In this document: positions 7,891 to 13,886 of the stretch, one piece after another | How positions within the stretch are numbered: the first letter of the stretch is position 1 | Layout: the number at the start of each line of letters is the position of its first letter | NCBI GenBank assembly: GCA_037969035.1 | Contig: JBBKWU010000003.1 | Location: 1 to 15,901 of the forward strand | Length of the DNA stretch: 15,901 nt | Direction of reading: 5' to 3' | Source: JBBKWU01 sp037969035 | GTDB lineage: Bacteria; Pseudomonadota; Alphaproteobacteria; Micavibrionales; Micavibrionaceae | Program-made: the position numbers and the translations under genes | Notes under the pieces: model-generated | The model's input: only the letters and a program-made list of their open reading frames with translations | What the model was told of the DNA's origin: nothing | The model's database searches: none

Positions 7891-7963
7891 AATTTTCGAA
7901 TAAAAGCTCTCAACTCGTATAAGAAGAGCACTGAGTAACACTGCCAAACAGGGAATACATAAA

Positions 7964-8914
7964 TTGCAAAACGCAAATCAGAGCAAGAAAATGGGTCAAA
8001 CCATAATTCAGCGCATCAAACCAAAAGGCCGCAATGGTAAGGAAAAAGTCATTACCGTGCGTGATGTCTTTAATTTGCTCGCTAAAGGTATGAATACACG
8101 CGCCATTTGCAAACAAAGACCAGATATCAAGCCTGAGACTGTCTTAATGGCGCGGGCATTTTTAATAGCCAACCACCCCGAGCTTTACAACGAACGTATT
8201 TCCCCTGCGCCTGATAACAATTACAGGTTGCTGGTCGATGAAAATATTTCAGCGCGCATTATTCCGCATATTCGCGAAGGATTTAACTACGCCACGCACA
8301 CGAACTTTGTCGGCCTGAACGGTAAAAAAGACCCCGAAGTTTGGCAATGGGCCGTGAACAACCGCATTGATGCCATCCTCACAGGTGACAAACGCATGGT
8401 TGATAAAGATCGGGACTTAACCTTGATCGCCATTGAAAACGCCAAAGACATTATGCGCAAGATGGGGGAGACAGGACTTGATGTTAATTTGAGCGAATTG
8501 CCGTTGGTTATCCATGTGGATCCCCTTAGAAACGATGTAACAAACACAGTTGCGGCACTATTCCGCAAACACCAAGCGAAAATCCATGAATATTTGGAAA
8601 CGCGCAGCCGCCCTTATATCAAGGTCACAGCAGGCGGCGTCATCGAAGGCCCGCGCTATGTCACGTTATTGCAGCAAGAAAAACCAGAGATCAAAGCACA
8701 CGCCAATCAATGGGTAGAACAATGGACGACGAAAATTATCAAAGACAAGCCTGATGGCGATAAAATGAGCCTTGAGCAAATCGAAGAAGTAAGACAGCGC
8801 GTCAAAGACACCATGCTGCCCGAAATTTTAAAATCGATAATACCAACAATGGCTGCATCAACACAAACAAGATCAGGCCTGCTGCTGCCGCCTAAAGGAA
8901 CGTTGCTGCCGTAG
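7964..8914 (+). CDS. DUF433-like HTH fused to DUF5615-like PIN domain
   Basis: A 316-aa protein. Residues ~28-75 (ITVRDVFNLLAKGMNTRAICKQRPDIKPETV) resemble the helix-turn-helix of DUF433 antitoxins. Residues ~87-160 resemble the DUF5615/Mut7-C PIN-like nuclease: RLLVDENIS (D92, E93), a DPEVWQWA helix (D123) and ILTGDKRMVDKD (D142, D147), so the usual acidic cluster is present. The last ~150 residues are charged and helical, with no recognised fold, ending in a proline-rich tail. In known systems these two domains are separate antitoxin and toxin genes; here they appear joined. TTG at 7964 is chosen because AGGGA (7950-7954) sits 9 nt upstream, in the ACAGGG context used by several neighbours; ATG at 7991 is the alternative. 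Toxin function is inferred, not shown. Confidence 0.7.
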   Translation: MQNANQSKKMGQTIIQRIKPKGRNGKEKVITVRDVFNLLAKGMNTRAICKQRPDIKPETVLMARAFLIANHPELYNERISPAPDNNYRLLVDENISARIIPHIREGFNYATHTNFVGLNGKKDPEVWQWAVNNRIDAILTGDKRMVDKDRDLTLIAIENAKDIMRKMGETGLDVNLSELPLVIHVDPLRNDVTNTVAALFRKHQAKIHEYLETRSRPYIKVTAGGVIEGPRYVTLLQQEKPEIKAHANQWVEQWTTKIIKDKPDGDKMSLEQIEEVRQRVKDTMLPEILKSIIPTMAASTQTRSGLLLPPKGTLLP

Positions 8915-8923
8915 GCTTATACG

Positions 8924-9214
8924 TTATGCCGCGAAGGCGTTCATTCGTTTTGCCATTTTGAAATCTAACTCAGATAGGCCGCCGACATCGTGTGTGTTTA
9001 ATGTGACATCCACGCGGTTATAAACGTTGAACCATTCTGGGTGATGGTTGAGTTTTTCCGCGACAAGTGCGGAGCGTGACATAAACGCCCATGCTTCGCT
9101 GAAATTTTTGAATTTGAATGATTTTGTGATGGCATCTTTGCCGTCAACCATCGCCCAACCCTCTAGTTTTGCAAGCTCTGCGGCGACCTGTTCATTATTC
9201 ATCTTATCTGCCAT
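8924..9214 (-). CDS. phhB: pterin-4a-carbinolamine dehydratase
   Basis: A 96-aa protein, the usual size. It dehydrates 4a-hydroxy-tetrahydropterin to the quinonoid dihydropterin, recycling the cofactor of aromatic amino-acid hydroxylases; homologues also act in other pterin roles. Evidence: the NHHPEWFNVYNRVDVTLNTHD core with catalytic histidines H57, H58 and H75, then GGLSELDF with D84. No phenylalanine hydroxylase gene lies in the window, so the pathway partner is unknown. ATG at 9214 has AGGGAG about 8 nt upstream on the minus strand, which favours it over the internal ATG four codons later. It ends 9 bp from the convergent PIN gene and is divergent from the gene at 9275. Confidence 0.93.
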   Translation of the reverse strand: MADKMNNEQVAAELAKLEGWAMVDGKDAITKSFKFKNFSEAWAFMSRSALVAEKLNHHPEWFNVYNRVDVTLNTHDVGGLSELDFKMAKRMNAFAA

Positions 9215-9274
9215 TGCTGTTCTCCCTGTTTCGTCGTAAATTTACTATATAGAATCATTAAAGAAGTTAGACCC

Positions 9275-9706
9275 ATGGATCAACAGCAGATTATCATGAA
9301 TTTCACCGTTCCGCCGAGCACCGACGACCTTGAGGTCATCGCGCAGGCTATTTTGGACAACATGCCCGAAGAGCTTAGCAGTTATTGCGAAGACATCGCG
9401 GTACAAATCGAAGACGTCGCCGATGAAGCGCTTGAGGATGAATTTGACCTTGATGACCCGTTCGAGCTTGTCGCGCTCTACCGTAAAGGCAGTCAAATCT
9501 CCCCAGGTGTGCAAAGTAAAGTCGCCAACGATGACGACGTTATCATTATTTTCCGCCGCCCCTTGCTCGATATCTGGTGCGAAAGCGGTGAAGACATCAC
9601 CGATGTTATGCGACAAGCAATCATCGAGGAACTCGGCGCGAATTTTGACTTTTCCGAAGATGAAATCGACGACATGACACAACGCCATTATCAAGGCATG
9701 CTGTAG
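9275..9706 (+). CDS. minimal metalloprotease (zincin_1) homologue with destroyed HExxH site
   Basis: A 143-aa protein collinear with the small 'metallopeptidase family' proteins (zincin_1 domain). It has the N-terminal helix, a VQIEDVADEAL strand-turn, LDDPFELVALYRKG (~59-72), the beta-strand and YRRPILDEW-like IIIFRRPLLDIWCE (~90-103), then GEDITDVMRQAIIEELGANFDFSEDEIDDM. In active members the last block reads ...HEIGHHFGLSDDDM. Here E118-E-L-G-A122-N123 replaces HEIGHH, so all three histidine positions are lost and only the Glu remains. Zinc binding by the usual site is therefore unlikely. The rest of the fold is well kept and the frame is open, so this looks like a maintained pseudo-enzyme. 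AAAGAAG precedes ATG 9275 at suitable distance. Confidence 0.85.
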   Translation: MDQQQIIMNFTVPPSTDDLEVIAQAILDNMPEELSSYCEDIAVQIEDVADEALEDEFDLDDPFELVALYRKGSQISPGVQSKVANDDDVIIIFRRPLLDIWCESGEDITDVMRQAIIEELGANFDFSEDEIDDMTQRHYQGML

Positions 9707-9716
9707 ACCATCAATT

Positions 9717-9745
9717 TTGCATATATTGCTATTTTTTGCTAAACT
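9717..9745 (+). promoter_or_regulatory. sigma-70 promoter for the gene at 9787
   Basis: TTGCAT (9717-9722), 17-bp spacer, TAAACT (9740-9745). Transcription would start near 9752, giving a short leader of about 35 nt before the ATG. Another TTGCAT-N17 promoter candidate occurs at 10286. Confidence 0.5.
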
Positions 9746-9786
9746 GTTCTGAATAATAACAAATAAAACAACAGACAGGGTAATCT

Positions 9787-10017
9787 ATGACAAACAGCAG
9801 AACACCAGATACAGCCAAAGGTAATGTAGCCCAACTGGAAAACAAATTTGGCTATGCCGCACACACCGAAGAACCTCAAAAACCCGCCGATACGGCACCA
9901 GCCAAAGGATTTTTAGCGGGTATATTGGAGCGCTCAAAAGCAGAGCACGACCAAATGCAAGCGTACTGCGAAAAAAATGGTGTCACATTTCCAACCTATA
10001 AACCACCTGAGCTTTAA
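9787..10017 (+). CDS. small hypothetical protein
   Basis: A 76-aa protein I do not recognise. It is hydrophilic and proline-rich (TEEPQKPADTAPAKG), with one likely amphipathic helix, FLAGILERSKAEHDQMQAYCEKNG (~42-65), and a proline-rich end (PTYKPPEL). No signal peptide or membrane segment. It has a good SD (ACAGGG, 6-7 nt before ATG) and its own promoter candidate at 9717-9745, so it is probably a genuine single gene. It may bind a partner through the helix; that is a guess. Confidence 0.7.
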   Translation: MTNSRTPDTAKGNVAQLENKFGYAAHTEEPQKPADTAPAKGFLAGILERSKAEHDQMQAYCEKNGVTFPTYKPPEL

Positions 10018-10032
10018 AGCCGCCAGATCAAC

Positions 10033-10265
10033 GTCATAGCGCGGAATATAACAACACGAAGCACCCAAGGGCAGAAGCAATCCAATATGGTTGGCATGCG
10101 GAACAGCTCTGGATTGCCACGCTCCCTTTGGTCACTCGCAATGACAGTTTTGATGAGTAGCGCTCTTCTTTAAGGTTTCTTGTAAATTTTTCCATGTCGT
10201 CATTGCGAGCGAAGCGCGGCAATCCAGTAGGATAGATATAACGCGTTTTCTCGCTGCGCTCGCAG
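10033..10265. repeat. composite interspersed repeat (GTCATTGCGAG...GCAATCCAG type), inverted copies
   Basis: This stretch is built from copies of one element whose ends read GTCATTGCGAG and GCAATCCAG. A full forward copy lies at 10199-10227 and a longer inverted copy at 10109-10145, and the two can pair across about 53 nt. A degenerate forward copy spans ~10033-10086 (GTCATAGCG...AAGCAATCC) and a partial inverted copy ~10244-10265 (TCGCTGCGCTCGCA). The same element type is familiar from intergenic repeats in many bacteria, often mistranslated as spurious ORFs. No coding signal, SD or codon structure supports a gene here. Confidence 0.8.
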
Positions 10266-10285
10266 GTGAATAAACCACAATTTAT

Positions 10286-10314
10286 TTGCATAACAACAAT
10301 TTATTTGGTATGTT
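10286..10314 (+). promoter_or_regulatory. sigma-70 promoter candidate with direct repeats
   Basis: TTGCAT (10286-10291), 17-bp spacer, TATGTT (10309-10314); start expected near 10321, about 30 nt before the small gene at 10351. A 12-bp direct repeat ACAATTTATTTG occurs at 10277-10288 and 10296-10307, overlapping the -35 element and the spacer, a position suited to an operator. Confidence 0.45.
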
Positions 10315-10350
10315 TTTGTCTTTCCAAATACAGAAAAGAAAAGAAAAGAC

Positions 10351-10521
10351 ATGCCAGAAACAGATTATAACATCTCAAAAGAATTCGAAGCACAAAAGGA
10401 TCGAGAAACTGTGCAGCAATCTCTGCATAAGCGCGGACCAGAAAATGAGTCTACGGATAGAGAAGATTCTCGTAAATCTAGTTCTTTAATTCAAATGATT
10501 TTGGAAAAACTTAGTTTTTAA
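10351..10521 (+). CDS. small hypothetical protein (56 codons)
   Basis: An ATG at 10351 opens a 56-codon frame ending in TAA at 10519-10521. The product starts MPETDYNISKEFEAQKDRE, has a strongly charged middle (KRGPENESTDREDSRKSS) and ends in an amphipathic helix LIQMILEKLSF. I do not recognise it. Support: a purine-rich (GAAAA)3 tract at the SD position, a promoter candidate at 10286-10314, and a natural composition unlike a shadow frame. A longer overlapping frame (10286-10489) begins in the promoter and lacks an SD. It is convergent with the macro gene, 3 bp apart. Confidence 0.5.
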   Translation: MPETDYNISKEFEAQKDRETVQQSLHKRGPENESTDREDSRKSSSLIQMILEKLSF

Positions 10522-10524
10522 ACT

Positions 10525-11094
10525 TTACCCTCTCCAATTAAGCTGCTTCAACCTCTCACGAAAAGCGGCGAAGGTATCCTTACGATTACAGATAATATAA
10601 ACATCATCTATTTCAGGGCTGATACGTTGCAAGATGGCTTGAACCCCCAAACGTGCGGCGCGCTTAATCGGAAATGATTTTGTCCCTGTTCCGAGCGCAG
10701 GAAACGCTATTTTCTTCCATCCCATCCGCACGGCCATTTTCATCGGACGGCGATAACAGCGCAATAAGTCGCGATCTTCGCTGTTCAAACTGTCTTCCCA
10801 TGGCTTAATCACCGTATAGACGACATTATCCACAGGAAGATTAAACCCCGGAACAGAGAATACATCACCATTTTTGGGCTTATATATGTTCTCCAGCATA
10901 AAGCTATCAAGCTCGTGTCCTGCGGCTGCCAGAATGCTCTGGTTCAATGCCCCGGTCGGATTTAGGTCGGGGCCAATCGTGGAAACTATCGCGTCCATGC
11001 CGTGGTCATGCGTGATATCGCCATAAATTAGGCTTATTTTGTCGATTAAATGGTGGTTGGAACGCGCATAACGCTCTGGTATGAATCCTATCAT
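10525..11094 (-). CDS. divergent macro-domain protein
   Basis: A 189-aa protein. The core matches the ADP-ribose-binding macro fold: ISLIYGDITHDHGMDAIV (~20-37, with the adenine-contacting Asp of GDIT), GALN...AAAGHEL (~48-62), NVVYTVIKPWED, KKIAFPALGTG (the phosphate-binding loop, ~128-138) and KRAARLGVQAIL. The catalytic NAAN motif of deacetylase-type macro domains is replaced by STIG, and the GGGV loop by PTGALN, so classical O-acetyl-ADP-ribose deacetylation is doubtful; ligand binding may remain. It runs head-to-head into the solute-binding protein gene, its ATG overlapping that gene's second ATG. A GGAG lies about 13 nt before the start on the minus strand, inside the opposite gene. Its partner or substrate is unknown. 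Confidence 0.8.
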   Translation of the reverse strand: MIGFIPERYARSNHHLIDKISLIYGDITHDHGMDAIVSTIGPDLNPTGALNQSILAAAGHELDSFMLENIYKPKNGDVFSVPGFNLPVDNVVYTVIKPWEDSLNSEDRDLLRCYRRPMKMAVRMGWKKIAFPALGTGTKSFPIKRAARLGVQAILQRISPEIDDVYIICNRKDTFAAFRERLKQLNWRG

Positions 11095-12868
11095 GAAGAA
11101 AATCTTACTCCAAATTTGTTTATTGATCGTTACTTTTATTCATCCTGCTTTCGCAGATGGGTTAGCAATGCATGGAAACCCCAAATATGGTGCTGATTTT
11201 GCCCATGTTGACTACGTTAATCCCGACGCGCCCAAAGGCGGCACATTAAAGCAAGCCGCCATTGGCACGTTTGATACGCTCAATCCTTATTCGCTCAAAG
11301 GCAAGTCTGCACAAGGCCTAACGCTTTACTATGATCGTTTGATGCAGCGCGTATGGGACGAACCGTTCACGATGTATCCGTTGATCGCCGAGCGCGCAGA
11401 GATTTCCGATGATCGTTCCGAAGTGACATTTCATTTAAACCCTGCGGCGAAATTCAATGATGGCAGCCCCATCACCGCAGACGATGTCTTATTCTCGTTC
11501 GAGACCATGAAAGAAGGCGGCCGCCCCAATATGCGCCGCATATACCGCATCGTGACCAAGGCCGAGAAAATTGACGCACATACGGTGCATTTCGAATTTG
11601 GCGAAGGGTACGATCAAGAAACCGTTATGATTATTGCCATGATGCCCGTTCTTGCAAAATCATGGTGGGAAGGCCGCGAGTTTGATTCAACAACGCTTGA
11701 TATTCCGCTTAGCAGCAGCCCCTACACCATCGAAAAATTCGAGGCTGGACGGCAGATTGTTTACAAACGCAATCCTGACTATTGGGCAAAAGACTTGCCT
11801 GTGAATGTTGGTCATTATAATTTTGATGAGATTATCTATGATTATTACCGCGATGATACGGTGTCGTTTGAGGCCTTTAAAGCGGGTGAACTTAATTTCC
11901 GCCGTGAATGGGACATTTCAAACTGGGTATCTGCCTATGATTTTCCCGCGATGAAAGATGGGCGCATTGAGAAAAGTGCCCTCGCCCATGAACGCCCCGA
12001 ACGCACCCGCGCGATGATATTTAACACACGCCGCCCACCATTTGATGATATCCGTGTGCGCGATGCGCTGAATTTAATGCTCGATTTTAACTGGGCGAAC
12101 AAAAACCTGTTCCATGGTGAGTATGCGCGTATCAATAGTTACTTCCCGAATTCTGAGCTTGCCGCCAAAGGGGCTGCGAGTGATGCGGAGAAAGAACTGC
12201 TTGCACCTTACATGGACACATTACCCGCAGATATTTTGGAGCGCGTTAAGCCGCAACCAGCCACAGAAAACGAAAAATCCGTCCGTGAGAATATGCGCGC
12301 GGCTCATGCTCTGCTCAAACAAGCTGGTTGGGTTATCAAAGAGGGGAAAATGGTCAATGAGGCCACAGGCGCACCATTTAAGTTCGAGCTGTTACTCGGT
12401 GCTCCTGAAGATGAAAAACTCGCTCTGCTCTACACCCAAGGATTAAAGAAAATCGGGATTGACGCGACAGTGCGCGTGATGGACACAGCGTCTTATCGCG
12501 GCAGGCTTAATGATTATGATTACGATATGACGCTCTATTACTGGCAAAACAGCCTCTCGCCCGGCACAGAACAAATGCTGTACTGGACATGCGAAGCCGC
12601 CAAACAGCCTGCGCAATGGAACTTTGCTGGTATTTGTGATCCTGCTGTTGATGCGCTTGCCAAAGGTATCGCGATGGCGGAGAACCGCGAAGATCTTGTC
12701 GCCAATGTTCGTGCCCTTGATCGTGTTTTGATCGAAGGCACATATATAATACCGCTCTATTTCTCGGGTAAAGACTACGTTGCCTATAAGAAAAACATCC
12801 ACCATCCTAACGTTACGCCGATATATGGCATGGTGATTGAAAGCTGGTGGGCGGAAAAAACCCAATAA
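11093..12868 (+). CDS. YejA-like peptide ABC transporter substrate-binding protein
   Basis: A periplasmic family 5 solute-binding protein, about 591 aa. From ATG 11093 the signal peptide is MKKILLQICLLIVTFIHPAFA, cleaved before D22. ATG 11081 would add MNPI ahead of it, which is less typical, and neither start has a strong SD. YejA-type features follow: HGNPKYG, YVNPDAPKGGTL, FDTLNPYSLKG, then FNDGSPITADDVLFSFE and SSSPYTIEKFEAGRQIVYKRNPDYW, typical of the cluster that binds oligopeptides and, in enterics, microcin C. The yejB/E/F permease and ATPase genes are not adjacent, so the partner transporter is elsewhere or shared. Divergent from the macro gene with overlapping starts, so its promoter must lie within that gene. 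Confidence 0.9.
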   Translation: MKKILLQICLLIVTFIHPAFADGLAMHGNPKYGADFAHVDYVNPDAPKGGTLKQAAIGTFDTLNPYSLKGKSAQGLTLYYDRLMQRVWDEPFTMYPLIAERAEISDDRSEVTFHLNPAAKFNDGSPITADDVLFSFETMKEGGRPNMRRIYRIVTKAEKIDAHTVHFEFGEGYDQETVMIIAMMPVLAKSWWEGREFDSTTLDIPLSSSPYTIEKFEAGRQIVYKRNPDYWAKDLPVNVGHYNFDEIIYDYYRDDTVSFEAFKAGELNFRREWDISNWVSAYDFPAMKDGRIEKSALAHERPERTRAMIFNTRRPPFDDIRVRDALNLMLDFNWANKNLFHGEYARINSYFPNSELAAKGAASDAEKELLAPYMDTLPADILERVKPQPATENEKSVRENMRAAHALLKQAGWVIKEGKMVNEATGAPFKFELLLGAPEDEKLALLYTQGLKKIGIDATVRVMDTASYRGRLNDYDYDMTLYYWQNSLSPGTEQMLYWTCEAAKQPAQWNFAGICDPAVDALAKGIAMAENREDLVANVRALDRVLIEGTYIIPLYFSGKDYVAYKKNIHHPNVTPIYGMVIESWWAEKTQ

Positions 12869-12959
12869 AATGGGCATCTTTTCAAAAAGCGCATTGTGGG
12901 ATGTCGCGCGGCTTGCTACTCTAGGGTCTATTATTTGACTGATTCACAGGATTAAAAAT

Positions 12960-13511
12960 ATGTCACGTTATTCGATTTTGCTTATGGGTGTTGCTGCTTC
13001 TCTTACTATGGCGGCCTGTTCTTCAACAAAGAATGTTACAGATGAAGAGCTGCGCAACCGCGGTCACTACTGGCAACGCGCTAGTGCAAGCTCTGCGCTT
13101 TACATGCGCGGGCCAAAAGCACAACAAATGTTGCACCGTGACTTATCACGCTGTGTTGTTGAAATTCGCGAGTTGGAGCGTTTAGGTTCCATTCGTCACC
13201 ACACACCTGGTGAAACAGAAAACGGCACGTACGCCGATCCCGCCACACCAAAAGGTGAGCTTGCTGGTTACGAAACACCAGAAAAAGAAGGTTACCTTTA
13301 CGCTGAATTCCTTGATTACCACGATCTTGAGAGCTGCATGATGGCAAATGGTTGGGAGCGTGTTGAGCACGTACCTTATAACGTTGGCACAGAAGCCCGC
13401 GAAACATACATCGAAACAATCATTGGCGAACAATACCAGTCAAAATACGGCAACGATCAGAAAAACCTTCTGAAGCAAGAAGAAGGTGATTTTGAGAGCT
13501 TGAACGATTAA
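12960..13511 (+). CDS. putative lipoprotein
   Basis: A 183-aa protein with a lipoprotein signal peptide: hydrophobic residues 5-19, lipobox TMAAC with lipidated C20, then SSTKN. The residue after the Cys is Ser, so transport to the outer membrane is plausible. The mature part has DLSRCVVEIRELERLG and LESCMMANGWERV; the two cysteines could pair, and the C..(M)...GW pattern occurs in other small lipoproteins. No enzymatic motif is seen, and the tail is acidic. SD AGGA sits about 8-9 nt before ATG. It stands alone between the YejA-like gene and the small gene at 13590. Function unknown. Confidence 0.8.
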   Translation: MSRYSILLMGVAASLTMAACSSTKNVTDEELRNRGHYWQRASASSALYMRGPKAQQMLHRDLSRCVVEIRELERLGSIRHHTPGETENGTYADPATPKGELAGYETPEKEGYLYAEFLDYHDLESCMMANGWERVEHVPYNVGTEARETYIETIIGEQYQSKYGNDQKNLLKQEEGDFESLND

Positions 13512-13529
13512 TCGTAATCAACTCCAAAT

Positions 13530-13559
13530 TTGACACGAGTACTAAGAAAATTTTATAAT
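13530..13559 (+). promoter_or_regulatory. full-consensus sigma-70 promoter for the gene at 13590
   Basis: TTGACA (13530-13535), 18-bp spacer, TATAAT (13554-13559): both hexamers match consensus exactly. Transcription should start near 13566, giving a leader of about 24 nt. The -10 box and start region lie in the left arm of the dyad at 13555-13587. Confidence 0.75.
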
Positions 13560-13587
13560 CTTCCATAAGCATATTATGGGAGATTAT
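13555..13587 (+). promoter_or_regulatory. 14-bp dyad over promoter, start site and SD (operator or read-through silencer)
   Basis: Bases 13555-13568 pair with 13574-13587 (13 Watson-Crick pairs and one G-U), loop GCATA. The right arm contains the SD GGGAGA (13578-13583), two bases before the ATG. On DNA the dyad is placed like a repressor operator on the -10/+1 region. In RNA started upstream it would hide the SD, while RNA from the local promoter lacks most of the left arm. Confidence 0.65.
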
Positions 13588-13589
13588 TT

Positions 13590-13886
13590 ATGTCAGCAGA
13601 CTCAAGCTTTTTATACGGTGATAACGTTGTTTTTAAGGATGGCATCTCGGGTGCGCCCAAAGGCACAAAAGCTCAATTTTTGAATGCTGTTGGAAACGAT
13701 GTGGCGCTCGTTAAAATCACAAAACGTATTCCCCCATCACAAGACCGCAACGGTGAACCGCACTACATTAACGGCGCAACCGTCACGACTCGTCTTGAGC
13801 ACTTAGTAAAAGATGACGGCAGCATAGAAGCCGCGGCAACCTATAAACCAGCAGAGCCATGGAAGCCTGCTTACGAGCCTAAATAA
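13590..13886 (+). CDS. small conserved-looking protein, possibly SH3-like barrel
   Basis: A 98-aa soluble protein that I do not recognise. Residues ~8-72 alternate short strands and turns (GDNVVFKDG, GTKAQFLNAVGNDVALVKITKR, GATVTTRLEHLVKD), suggesting a small beta-barrel of SH3 or KOW type. The tail is proline/lysine-rich (YKPAEPWKPAYEPK). It has an ideal SD (GGGAGA) and a consensus promoter, so it is probably well expressed, subject to whatever binds the dyad upstream. Its 3' end overlaps the convergent glycosyltransferase gene by 8 bp. Confidence 0.75.
   Translation: MSADSSFLYGDNVVFKDGISGAPKGTKAQFLNAVGNDVALVKITKRIPPSQDRNGEPHYINGATVTTRLEHLVKDDGSIEAAATYKPAEPWKPAYEPK

Noticed and set aside
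10034..10291. 85-codon minus-strand open frame
   Set aside because: Its translation (GLPRFARNDD, SVAIQS) is the typical spurious product of the intergenic repeat element. It has no SD.
10286..10489. 67-codon plus-strand open frame
   Set aside because: It starts inside the promoter candidate, has no SD, and its lysine/isoleucine-rich product looks like an off-frame reading of the 56-codon gene at 10351.
13555..13587. Dyad as an intrinsic terminator of the lipoprotein gene
   Set aside because: No T-run follows the right arm. The arm instead contains the SD of the next gene, and the left arm overlaps a -10 box.
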